This document shows positions 24,030 to 35,660 of a stretch of 64,000 bases of DNA, piece after piece. This DNA comes from Manis javanica (lineage: Eukaryota; Chordata; Mammalia; Pholidota; Manidae): contig NC_133158.1 of NCBI RefSeq assembly GCF_040802235.1, positions 41,358,001-41,422,000 on the forward strand, given 5' to 3'. A program made the translations under genes and the position numbers. The stretch's first letter is position 1. Each line of letters begins with the position of its first letter. The notes under the pieces are model-generated. The model made no database searches and was not told where the DNA came from. It was given only the letters and a program-made list of their open reading frames with translations.

Positions 24030-24366
24030 GGCTGATTGAAATGAGGTCTTTGGGTGGGCCCTAATCCAGTATGACTGGTGTCCTTGTAAAAGGGAAAATT
24101 TGTACACAGAGACACATATACACAGGGGAGATAATGTGAGGAGATGGGGAGAAGGCCAAGTGAAGGCAGAAGCAAATTGGAGTTATGCTGCCACACACCA
24201 GGGAGTGTCTGGGGGGCAGTCCACCACAAGTAGGAGAGGCAGGGAAGGATCCTCCTGCAGGTGGCCCTGCTGACGTCTTGATTTCAGACTTGCAGGAAAA
24301 AAACATTTCTGTTGTCATCTTCCAGTTCAAGCTACTTTGTTATGGCAGATTTAGGAAACTAATACC
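24030..24366 (+). mobile_element. MaLR-type LTR (MLT1/MST-like)
   Basis: Characteristic landmarks in order are GAGGTCTTTGGGTGGGCCCT, AATCCAGTATGACTGGTGTC, CACAGAGACACATATACACA, CTTGATTTCAGACTTGCAG, TTTCTGTTGT and ACTTTGTTATGGCAG...AAACTAATACC. This is the right-hand two thirds of a mammalian ERVL-MaLR LTR; its left end is decayed. Confidence 0.8.
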
Positions 24367-27333
24367 CTCCAAATCTCAACTCAAAGTAAAAAGAGAACCC
24401 ATTAGTAGCCAGTTCTAAATTCTTTTCTAAACCTGTTAGAAAGTGATAAGAAGGAAAAAATTAATGGCTATTAAGAGACCTTTATTTTGCATTTGAGGCT
24501 CTTTCCTTAGCTATTTTGATCAGAGACAAATATTTTCATATTAACATGAAACAATTGATAATTTGTTTTAAGTTACAAACATGCCAAGTAATAAAGAATA
24601 AGAGATAATGATTCCTTTTGCATAGTTTAAATTACTTTGATTGCTGTTTTAGAAACCCTGCTTTTCATTTAAGTTTGTTTCCTGCCTATGTGTAGTTCTC
24701 TGTGCCATTCTTGTGAATAAGTGGAGTATTGAGAGAGTCATTCTCGGCTTATTAAAAGTATCAAAAAAGAATTGTAAATTTCAGAAAACAAATTGATGTT
24801 GGAATAGCCTGATTTAGATTGCTTCTGTAGGAAGTATGTCTAGCGCACCCTTTCACTGACATTGAACAGTTTTTTTAACACTCAAGTGGAGAGTTCTTCA
24901 TTTTGAATGCTGAAGATTAGCAGTTCAAATACAGTGGAGGCTGGAGGGGGCAACCCCCTCCTGTTGTCTAATACTGAGGCTGGGTAGGATAATGTCTTGA
25001 CTGTGTAATATATCATTCACTGTCCGTATTATTTCTGTCCCTGGGTTTTAAAAATAGCATTTGAAAAGCAATGCATTCTCACTGTAAAAGAATGGGACAG
25101 AGAATCAAAGAGACATTAGCTTTGTGTTTTTCTCTGTTAGGATTACCAGCAGTGTATAAAGATGTGAAGTTCATTTATGTGACAAATATTATAAAATGTC
25201 TACACCCTGCCATGTGCTGTTCTGGGTTTTTGGGATGTATTAGAAAAGAAACCTTGAAAATCCCTGCCTTTGTGGTGGGTCAGGGGCCAGACATGCCTTG
25301 GGCAAGGTGGGAGATTTGTTAGGCAGCTGCAGCAGCGCTCCCATCTGACCACAAGGTGGCAGCCTGTGCAGCGGGAAAGCACCTGCTACCTTGGGCGGTG
25401 GTTGGGGTGTTTGTGTGTGCGTGTGTGCGTGCGCATGTGCGTGTGTAAAATTCTGTCGGGTAGTCTGAGCCAGTGTGGGAAGTTTTAGCCCTTAGGGATG
25501 ATGACCTTTTAGGCGATCAAAATTAATTCCTGCGTATTTTTACATGTAAGTCTTGTAGAGAGGTAATTTCCTTTCTCCACCGTGTTTGAGTAATACACAG
25601 TTTGATAATAGAATATAAACTGCAAAGGAAAAATTTTACACCACCACCAATTTTATCTTAGTTCCTTTTTTCATTTTTTTGTCTGTGACCACATGCAATT
25701 CATATTTTATTCATAATCATATATATAAATACTGTGTTTTCATTTAACATTGTTACAAAAGGCAGCTGTGTAGTTTTCCAAGCATAATGATTGATGATTG
25801 ATTTCCTGGGTGGCCAGGATTTTTAGGACAAAATGAAGACTTCAGTGAACATCATGAAGAGAAGAAAACTTGCTTCAAGGGGAGAGAGAGTCCCCAGTTA
25901 CTTACCCTAGTTTCCAAGAAGCATTTTCTGAGAAGCTTTGCCAGCCAGTTGCAAAATCTTTAGCTGAATATTTAGTTCTAGGTTCTACTCTTCCTTCCAG
26001 GGCAAAGGGTCTCTAGAAAAGGTAGGCTTCCTTCATTTCTCCAGAGTTTTTGGGATGCCGGGTTTCTCATTTGGGCTTCCCGTGGTGCCTCCCCAGACCC
26101 TGGGTTACAAAGCCGCACCCCTCTCTGCTGTGGGCTGGAGGAAGTGTGTGAAGCCTTTTCTCCTCTGGGTGGAGGAATGCAACCTCCTCAGGCGGCTGCC
26201 CTCTGAGGTGCTCTCACCCCTGGCCGCCTGCTGCCACCCTCCACTTTCCATGCTTGCACAACCTGAGGCTGGGCTCCCTCATTTGCTGGTGCTGGTTGTG
26301 GGTGCGTTTTTTTAGTGATGAGGGATCGGGCTGTTGTCCTGAGGCATTTGTTCTCAACATTTGTTTCCAGACCTTCATTGGGAACTCCCCTGGGAACGTG
26401 CTGGAAGGGTGGATTTTCAGGCCTGCTGCAGGCCTCCTGAATTGGATGCGCTGAGGGTGGGGCCCAGCAGCCTGGGTTCGGACAAGTCCTCAGGGTTCCG
26501 GTGGACACTCGCATTTGAGGGTTGCTGTCTGCAGCATTGCTGCTTTAACCAGGGCTACACCGCTGGCTCTGAGCACGTCCCCTCACATCTTGGAATATGC
26601 TGACAGAAAAACAGATGATGTCTTAGCCCTTGTGAAAACAAGGCACTCAAAATTATAAATTAATTCCTTTGCTTTTTGAATGTCCATATTTCTGCAGCAT
26701 AATGTATTTTATTTAGATTTGATAATGCTTTCAATTTGAGTTATATTGACATGGATGTTCTTTGGAGTTTTTGTTGGCCATTTGAATCATCATCCTAAAT
26801 GAATATGGTGGTGAGGAAGTATTCCAAGTTCCCCCCTCTCACTCCGGCCTTTTCTTGTCTTTTATCACTGTTGCTTCTCTTGCCCATTGACTGTGCTGCG
26901 GCTGCGCCCCTCGAGCCCATCTGCCAGCTGGTGAAACTCGCTTTGTGAATCGGCCCTGGCTGGCACCGTCTGCTCACGGAGCTGCCTTCTGCCTTTTATG
27001 GAGCAGATACAAGTCTGTGCCATCAGACAGTTGGGCTTCTCAGCCCTGCCTTTGGTCCTTTAAATAGCACACTTTCTTAAAGCCTTGAGTACCAGTCTGG
27101 CAGTAAAATGATGCCTTGGGAGCATAAAACAACAAAAAAAGTGTTTTCTGGTAAGAGCTAAAAACTGATAAAAACATAAAAAGCAGGACTTTAAGAATAT
27201 TAGTTATTCAAGGACTGGTTATGCAATAATCCTAAGAAATCAGTATAAGTTTTCTTAAAAGAAGATTAGGAAAATGGATGCTGTAGGAGAGCTTAGTGAT
27301 TTGAAATGTCAAGTATTTATATGTCCCTTCCAG
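24367..27333. other. HSF2BP intron 2, right part
   Basis: Mostly AT-rich, featureless intron. A TG-rich purine/pyrimidine alternation lies at about 25408-25446. No coding exon is recognisable before exon 3. Confidence 0.4.
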
Positions 27334-27437
27334 ACCTGGAAAGGAAAGAGCAAGAATCAGAGCAACTGAAAATGGACTGTGAACACTTCAAAGCTCGCCT
27401 GGAGACTGTGCAGGCTGACAGCATTCGAGAAAAGGAG
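27334..27437 (+). CDS. HSF2BP: HSF2BP exon 3
   Basis: Encodes residues 63-97 (LERKEQESEQLKMDCEHFKA, then RLETVQADSIREKE), part of the long N-terminal coiled coil. The acceptor is CCCTTCCAG and the donor GGAG/GTACGG. It enters in phase 1 (Asn split A/AC) and leaves in phase 0. It is flanked by introns of 13.8 and 16.4 kb. Confidence 0.96.
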
Positions 27438-29950
27438 GTACGGTGCCCCTTACCCGTGCCTCGAGCCCCCATTGTGGCTGCGTGCACACCGTGGCACTGG
27501 CTGGCTCCTCTCTAACCCTTAGGCCTCAAGAGATTGTTTTTAAATGTCTGTATTCTAGAGGGATTGGATTTTATAGTCATTTAATGTGGAGACTATTAGT
27601 GCCTTTAATTAGTCACTGTTAATTTCTTTGTTTAAGAGGTTGTTCTAAAACATCAAAATTCATAGTATAATTTTGAAAAAATGCACATATGATTTATAAT
27701 CATAGATATACTAAATAGAAATTTTGCAAACATTTGTGAATAAGGGATCATTTACTGACATTTTAGAAATAACCAGTTATATTTTATTTTAACATTTGGG
27801 GGGACTAATAATATTTCTTAAAAACTACACATTAATTTTTAGATTTTGTATGGAATAAATTATTTCCTCTTGTCCTCTGTAAAACTAGAACTACTCTGCC
27901 ACTTCTGGTAAAGTTTGGAGCTTGAATATATTTTTACTTTTGAACACTAAGGTAGTAATTGTAATAGCACTAGCACGTATTGTTTATGTGTGCTGGCAGG
28001 GGCCAGCAGCTTTCCACACTTCACTCATTTCTCCCAGCGTGGCCAGCGCAGCCAGAGCAGCCAGAGCAGCAGGCACTGATTACTACAGGAATGGTAGGTG
28101 CCTGGTCCAAGGTCCCCTGCCTCTGTGCTAAGCTTTGTTTCATACTGCCTATCTGTGGCTGCCATGGAAGTTTTCCAAAACTGGTGGATTCTGTGTAGAT
28201 TTTACTTCTGAACAAGTAGAAAAGGTTAGGGAAAGAGTTTTAGTCTCTAAACTGAGTTAGGTCGTGTATCACATATTGAAAGTTGAAATTTTAGCTTTGC
28301 CATATTCTGTTGACATCATCATAAACCAATAAGGCAGTGTGGTTCATTTGTCTGGGTCCAAAAGTTTCATGGTCTGAGGGAAGTTCACCAGCAGGCAAGG
28401 AGGAATTTGATAAATGTTAACAGTGCAACCCATTGGTTCAGTACTTCTTTAAAATGCTAGACATCCTTTTCAAGGTTGATGCTTAAATTTGGGAGACTCT
28501 TAGATTTCCTGTTTTTTATCGATAAGCAAAGGAAAAATGTATGTTATGCTGGCGTCTTAAATGGAATGCTTGACAGGAGCCAGCCTACCCAAGTGCCAGT
28601 GTACAGGATGACATGGCCATGATAAGGTGGTGTCAGACCACCAGCGTGCTCTTGCCCTGACACTTTGACCTTAATTAAAATGTGGGACTAGATTAAACTG
28701 TTTGCTAGTTCCAGTTAAGTTTCCTGTTTAATAGTCTCACTGATTTAGTGCACATGGGAGTCCCTGCAAGTTTGTGGCAACAGGGCCGTGTTTCTTCCTG
28801 CTGTGGAGGATGGGCAGCTGCCTCCCCTGTGGTCTCTCTCTAAGTCTGCACAGATCATGAGGCTACACTCTGGGAGCTTATTACACAGTTGAGGAACCAG
28901 GAGAGAATCCAGGGTCTAGATCCTAAATTATAGTATTGCTAGTAAGTACTTCAGTGTGGGTAAAAGTCGTTAGGAAAAGGCAGAAGTTACTGAATCTAGT
29001 AAAGAGGAAAAGACCACAAAAGAAAGTATGGACCCAGAAATCATAAAGATGTCTGCTTTGTAAACAGAAGGTCCTGTACCTTCTAGGGAATGGCTACTGG
29101 AGCACAGACAGCTTGGTCCTTGACCTCATGCAAGATGTTGCTTCAGTGATGATTGAAGTGGGTCGGTGGAGGGGGCTGATTGGGCTTGATGTGATCTCAG
29201 GGACTGGCCAGGGGAGTCCTGGCAGTAGCAGCCTTTGAACAGGAGAGAAGAGTCTGGCTTTCACTGTGTAGGTGAAACTGTGGAAGGATAGATAGGTGAG
29301 CAACTCTTTGAAGGACTGTGTGTTCCTGTATGTTAGCCGAGGCTCCCCATGGAGGGTCTGCTGGCCGAGCTTCTCGTGCCTGACCTGGCACCCCAGGCGT
29401 GTGAACTTTCCCCACATGACAGCAGGGCCCACCTGGGGGCCCTCAGGAGCAGCTGTGGCAGCTGCTTACCTTTGGTTTCACCCTCCCTGGTATTTTCTGA
29501 TGGCACTGTTCACAGTAAACTCACTCACATACCAACTGCCAGTTTTTATCTATCTTTTTATTAGTTTAATTTGTGATAACAGAAGGGAAGTTGTTGCAAA
29601 CATTGTTTATTATCTCAGGAAACTTTTAAAGGAAAAGCAAACTGATGGTATAAATTCAGTTGTTAAAATCAGAAATGAATAACAGAATGATTTTGAAGGA
29701 ATCTTCAAAGTTTTATGCTTGATACTCAGTTATATATGAGTATTCACTTTAAATAGGTGAATATACCTGGTCTTGATTATTCTTTTGTAAAAGCAGCACT
29801 GCTGAGTTATATTTTGTATCCTACAGCATTTACCATTGCTTATGTTTATAATGGGGGAGGCAATGCATGAGTGGGCACAGGGAGTACTGGAAAAGCTCTG
29901 TATTTTCCACTCAATTTTACTGCGAACCTAAAACTTCTCCAAAAAACATA
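27438..29950. other. HSF2BP intron 3, left part
   Basis: I see no gene, and no repeat I can name with confidence. A short GCAGCCAGAGCAGCCAGAGC micro-repeat occurs near 28045. Confidence 0.4.
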
Positions 29951-31184
29951 AGCATGGATTCAGCTGTAGTTTTGTAGGTGCTTTTTATCAAGTTGAGGAA
30001 TTTCCCCTCTATTCCTGATCTGCTGAGAATTTTTTTCATGAGTGAGTGCTGGTGTCCAGTGTTTAGAGCGTTTCCATCACATGTCTGCTGTAGCCCTTGC
30101 TTTCTTGCCCAGCCGTAAGCAATTACACATCTGCTTTCTGTCTGTATAGATTTGCCATTTTTGAGTATTTTTTAGAAATGGAATCATGCAATATGTGGTT
30201 TTTAGTGTCTATTGTAATGTTTGGAATTTCCTTCAGGTTAGCATACATCAGTTGTTTGTTCCTTTTTATTGCTGGATACTATTCTATTGGATGGATATAC
30301 CACATTTCTTTACCCATTCATCAGCTGATGGACATTTAGATTATTTCCAATTTTTGACTATTAGGAATAAGGCCACTATGAACATTCATATACAAATCTT
30401 TGTTTGGACCTATATTCTGATTTTTCTTGGAGAGATACCTAGCTGTAAAAGTGCTGAGTCATAGAATGAAATATGGTTAACTTTCTGAGAAGCTTCCCAA
30501 CTGTTTACCAGAGTGAGTGTACCATCCTTCCTTCCACCCAGCAATGTTTGAAGGTCCTATTGTTTCCATATTCTTGTGAACACTTGGCATTGTTGGCCTT
30601 GTGGATTATAGCCATTTTAGTGGGTGTGTAGTGATATCTCACTGTGGTTTTAATTTGCATTTTCCTCATGACTAATTATGTTGAGTTTTTTCCATGTGTT
30701 TATTACTTGTTTATTTCCTTTGGTTAAATATTTAAGTCTTTTGCCTATTTTTAATTGGATTATTTTATTTTTGAGTTATAAGAGTTCTTTTTATATTGTG
30801 CATACAAGTCATTTTTTAGATATGATTTAGAAACTTTTTTAGTTTGTGGCTTGTCTTTTCACTTAATGGTATCTTTTCAAAGGTAAAAGTTAAATTTTGA
30901 TGAAGTTGAATTTTTTTCTAATGGATCATTATTTTGTTATATATCTAAGAAATATTAGCTTAACCCCTGGTCATAGAGATTTTCTTATAGAAATTTTACA
31001 TTTAGGTCCACAAGTCATCATAATATTTTTCACCTATGAATATTAGCATCATTTGTTGAAAAGACTATACTTTTTCTATTGAATTGCCTTGGTACCTTTA
31101 TTAAAATTGATTGCCATAAATGTCAATATTTCACTGATCCATATGTCCATCCTTATGCCAATACCACACTGGTTTGATTTCTGC

Positions 31185-31191
<7 letters not shown>

Positions 31192-31215
<24 letters not shown>

Positions 31216-32850
31216 TGAGAGGGCATCTCTCATATTTATTGATCAAATGGTCGTTAACAACAATAAAAATCAGTATAGGGGGGTCAACGCTCAATGTACA
31301 ATCATTAATCCATCTCAAGCCAAATCTCGTCAGTCTCCAATCTTCTGAAGCATAACGAACAAGTTCTTACATGGTGAACGAATTCTTACATAGTGAATAA
31401 ATTCTTACATGGTGAACAGTACAAGGGCAGTCATCACAGAAACTTTCGGTTTTGATCATGTAATATGACCTATAAACAATCAGGTCAAATATGAATATTC
31501 GTTTGATTTTTGTACTTGATTTATATGTTGATCCCACATTTCTCTTATTATTATTATTTTTATTTTTAATAAAATGCTGAAGTGGTAGGTAGATGCAAGA
31601 TAAAGGTAGAAAACATAGTTTAGTGCTGTAAGAAGGCAAATGTAGATGATCAGATGATCAGGTGTGTGCCTATGGACCAAGTATTAATCCAGGCTAGACA
31701 AGGGCAGCAAGACATCCACGGATGCAGAAGATTTCTCTCAAAGCAGGGGGCGTGAGGTTCTGAGCCTCACCTCTGTTGATCCCCAAATTCTCACCTGATG
31801 GCCCCCCTGCGACTGTGCCTGTCTTAGGTTGTTCCTCCCTTGAGGAATCTTACCCGTCTCTGGCTAACCAGTCATCTTCCGGGGCCATACAGGGAAATGT
31901 AAAGTTGGTAAGTGAGAGAGAAGCCATATTGTTTGCAAAGGTTAGCTTTTTACTTCTTTGCAGATTTATGCCCTGTGGCTTCTATACCCAGCACTTGTCT
32001 CGAGGTATCTTTACCACCTGGAGGAATTATGATACTCGGTAAATTCGATATGAGGCACGAATTCTATTTAAGGGTTGTAATTAGGAAGGAAGAAGAAAAG
32101 CTATAGATGTAGCATATGAAGGAAACATGGGAGGATTGATTATTTCTTTGACATATCTTCTTGTAGAGTACCTTAAGTATGTATAGGTTTTAAACTACTA
32201 ACTAATTTGTACACACATATTAACATAATAGGAATACGGTGACATAAACAAAGCAAATCTATAATTACCATCCATCTCCAGTGAAGACAAGAAAACCATT
32301 TAGGCACCCTAGGCATTTGTGAAAATTTATCTATGATATGATGGATATTGTCCAACTGTACTTGAACCATCAGACAAATTAAAGCAGCCCATTTCTGGGA
32401 TCTGTTCACATCCCATATGTTCTTTTAACCATAGATAGTCTATAGTCATGAGATTTTGGAGTGCTACAACTTGCACCCCTCCCAACTCCTGGTTGAGTTC
32501 CAACAGTACAGATCCGGTCAAATTCGTTGTCTCACTGTATGCACATGCCAGCCTAGACATCTCCCTCCTCATTCTTATGGCAAGTTCAGGAGACGGTGGG
32601 CTGGATGCAGCCACAACCGCAGCATCGTCCGGATCCCTGTGGAGGCTTTTTGATGATCATCCCCCGGCACAAGTCCTCCAGAGAGTGCTGATGCCGGAAG
32701 CTCCTCCTCATATCGTATCTTAGTTCATTTTCTGGGTATCCAAGCTAGGCCCTGATCTTCTGCGTAGAAACAAACAGACCCTTTGCCCACACTTTGACAT
32801 GCCCTCTATACCACTGTGCAGAACTCATTGGAGGTCAGCACACAGTAACT

Positions 32851-32884
<34 letters not shown>

Positions 32885-33155
32885 AAGAGAAAGGAATATT
32901 ATCAGAAAAGAGTACCTCCATAACTGATCATCTGACACCCTTTAAGTGATCAACATTAAGGATATTTAAAGCATGCGTTGATCTTTGATTTACCAATAGT
33001 TTTATCCTGTTAAGGAGTAATCCCCCTTTTCTTTCTTTCTTCCTTTTTTTTTTTTTTTTTTTTTAATTTTTAATCTACACTTACATGAAGAATACTATGT
33101 TTACTATGCTCTCCCCTTTATCAGGTCCCCCCTAACAACCACATTACGGTTACTG
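31192..33155 (-). mobile_element. 5'-truncated young LINE-1: chimeric 3' module only
   Basis: TCTGCAGCTTTT occurs at 31180-31191 and again at 33156-33167, a 12-bp target-site duplication. The insert begins (3' end) with a T-run (A-tail) and GAGAGGGCATCTCTC and stops within the native LINE-1 3' UTR. It therefore contains no coding LINE-1 sequence, only the retrovirus-derived module and some native 3' UTR. It is collinear with 34259-36207 with only scattered mismatches by eye. Internal A-tracts (T on plus) are at about 32852-32880 and 33043-33064. Confidence 0.93.
32327..32614 (-). pseudogene. Retroviral env transmembrane-subunit-like remnant (copy 1)
   Basis: A 95-codon open frame inside the LINE-1 3' module. 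It shows the layout of a retroviral TM ectodomain: a leucine-rich heptad stretch, an ALQN...IDYL segment, then a C-X6-G-C-F motif where family members have C-X6-C-C. It ends in a stop soon after. A second frame (32173-32409) continues with a tryptophan-rich and hydrophobic stretch typical of the membrane-proximal and anchor region. It is a broken fossil carried as 3' UTR; no function is inferred. Confidence 0.6.
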
Positions 33156-33560
33156 TCTGCAGCTTTTATAGTAAGTTTTTGTTTTTGTTTTTGAAATCAG
33201 GCAGTGTTAAGTCCTCTAACATTGTTTTTCTTTTTCAAGCTTTTTTTTTTGCTTTTTCATATGAATTTAAGGATCAGATTATCATTTTGTACAGAAAAAT
33301 CTTTTGAAATTTTTACAGGGATTGCATTGAATCTATTGATCAGTTTAGAGAGAACACTGTCTACCAGTATGGAGTCTTCCAGTCCATGAAAATCCATGAA
33401 CATGATGTATCTTCCAATTTGTTTAGCTCTTCTTTACTTTTTCTCAGTAATGCTTTGTAGTTTTTACTGTACAGGTCTTGAATGACTTCTCTAAGTATTC
33501 CTAAATATTTTCTTATTTTGATGATGCTATAAATGGAATTATTTTATTTGAGTTTCTTTT

Positions 33561-34188
33561 GACATTATTGGACTATATGTGTAGCCCTGTGTCACAGCGT
33601 ATGGGCCTGCAGCCCATATGTGAAACAAATGTGAAAGATAGCCCTGTCTGGTTGTTCTCAGCAGTTCTTGTGGGGCCTTGCAGAACCACCATAACCAGAC
33701 TGACTGGAGTGCAGATGTCTGTAATTCTGAAAGGAAGTGCTGTGGCGCAGTTCCTGTGTATGTCACCACAACTTGACAGCTCAGCTACAGACACCTGGAG
33801 AATGACCTGGGGATCAAGACCATTGTTGTGATGCAGTCATATTAAAAACCCAGGGTCTGTGAAGCACACAAAGCAGTGTCGGCATGTGTCATAAGTTCAA
33901 GGACCATTTTTCTCCTAAAATAATCATGGATATATGTATGAACTTGTTGTAGCTCTGCATACTAAATGCATTGTCCCCGGTGGATATGAATGGGCCACCT
34001 AGCCAAGTTATGAAGTCAACAGAGTTTGATCTGTGGCTTGCTGCTCCCTCTTCACCCCTAGGCAGAAGCCCCCCCTACTTTAATTGTCCTGCGCTCAGCT
34101 CTCTAAAAGAAGCACCTAAAGCATGCAATATACTTTCGCATTGAGGGCTGTCAAGCTAATTATTCTTTGGTATGATTGAATTTAAGTA
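33561..34188. other. HSF2BP intron 3 between two young LINE-1 copies
   Basis: No gene is recognised. A 90-codon open frame at 33559-33831 was considered as a processed pseudogene but matches nothing I know. This ordinary intron or unclassified repeat separates the two copies of the chimeric module. Confidence 0.35.
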
Positions 34189-34258
34189 GGTTTTTGTATT
34201 TTTATTTATTTATTTATTTTATTTATTTTATTTTTTATTATTTTTTATTTTTTATTTT

Positions 34259-34581
34259 GAGAGGGCATCTCTCATATTTATTGATCAAATGGTTGTTAAC
34301 AACAATAAAATTCAGTATAGGGGGGTCAACGCTCAATGTACAATCATTAATCCATCTCAACCCTAATTCTCGTCAGTCTCCAATCTTCTGAAGCATAACG
34401 AACAAGTTCTTACATGGTGAACGAATTCTTACATGGTGAATAAATTCTTACATGGTGAACAGTACAAGGGCAGTCATCACAGAAACTTTCGGTTTTGATC
34501 ATGCATTATGACCTATAAACAATCAGGTCAAATATGAATATTCGTTTGATTTTTGTACTTTATTTATATGTTGATCCCACA
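34259..34581 (-). repeat. Partial retroviral LTR forming the LINE-1 3' end
   Basis: On the minus strand this unit starts TGTGGGATC right after the purine run AGGAGAAA, as a betaretrovirus-type LTR follows its polypurine tract. It ends at the poly(A) site GATGCCCTCTC. An AATAAA lies about 17 nt upstream of the tail. Only U3 and an R-like end are present and there is no U5, as expected if a transcript was cleaved at the LTR's own poly(A) site. Confidence 0.6.
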
Positions 34582-35372
34582 TTTCTCCTATTATTATTAT
34601 TATTTTTATTTTTAATAAAATGCTGAAGTGGTAGGTAGATGCAAGATAAAGGTAGAAAACATAGTTTAGTGCTGTAAGAGGGCAAATGTAGATGATCAGA
34701 TGATCAGGTGTGTGCCTATGGACTAAGTATTAATCCAGGCTAGACAAGGGCAGCAAGACATCCACGGATGCAGAAGATTTCTCTCAAGGCAGGGAGGGTG
34801 AGGTTCTGAGCCTCACCTCTGTTGATCCCCAAATTCTCACCTGATGGCCCCCCTGCGACTGTGCCTGTCTTAGGTTGTTCCTCCCTTGAGGAATCTTACC
34901 CGTCTCTGGCTAACCAGTCATCTTCCGGGGCCATACAGGGAAATGTAAAGTTGGTAAGTGAGAGAGAAGCCATATTGTTTGCAAAGGTTAGCTTTTTACT
35001 TCTTTGCAGATTTATGCCCTGTGGCTTCTATGCCCAGCACTTGTCTCGAGGTATCTTTACCACCTGGAGGAATTATGATACTCGGTAAATTCGATATGAG
35101 GCACGAATTCTATTTAAGGGTTGTAATTAGGAAGGAAGAAGAAAAGCTATAGATGTAGCATATGAAGGAAACATGGGAGGATTGATTATTTCTTTGACAT
35201 ATCTTCTTGTATAGTACCTTAAGTATGTATAGGTTTTAAACTACTAACTAATTTGCACACACATATTAACATAATAGGAATACGGTGACATAAACAAAGC
35301 AAATCTATAATTACCATCCATCTCCAGTGAAGCCAAGAAAACCATTTAGGCACCCTAGGCATTTGTGAAAAT

Positions 35373-35660
35373 TTATCTATGATATGATGGATATTGTCCA
35401 ACTGTACTTGAACCATCAGACAAATTAAAGCAGCCCATTTCTGGGATCTGTTCACATCCCATATGTTCTTTTAACCATAGATAGTCTATAGTCATGAGAT
35501 TTTGGAGTGCTACAACTTGCACCCCTCCCAACTCCTGGTTGAGTTCCAACAGTACAGATCCAGTCAAATTCGTTGTCTCACTGTATGCACATGCCAGCCT
35601 AGACATCTCCCTCCTCATTCCTATGGCAAGTCCAGGAGATGGTGGGCTGGATGCAGCCAC
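35373..35660 (-). pseudogene. Retroviral env transmembrane-subunit-like remnant (copy 2)
   Basis: A 95-codon frame nearly identical to the one at 32327-32614, with the same heptad stretch and the same C-X6-G-C-F motif. The first cysteine of the expected pair is replaced by glycine in both copies, so the change predates their spread. The frame at 35219-35455 carries the membrane-proximal part. It is an old, broken viral remnant inside a LINE-1 3' UTR. Confidence 0.6.

Larger units (their letters stand above)
29960..33560 (-). mobile_element. Old LINE-1 3' half, split by a young insertion
   Basis: Antisense LINE-1 ORF2/3' landmarks run 29960-31191 and resume at 33168-33560. They include TGGATGGATATACCACATTT, CATTCATCAGCTGATGGACA and GGGATTGCATTGAATCTATT on the plus strand. 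The interruption is exactly the young element at 31192-33155. Multiple frameshifts; no long ORF survives. Confidence 0.75.

Noticed and set aside
33559-33831. 90-codon plus-strand frame as a processed pseudogene
   Set aside because: I could not match it to any known small protein, and no A-tail or flanking duplication is visible.
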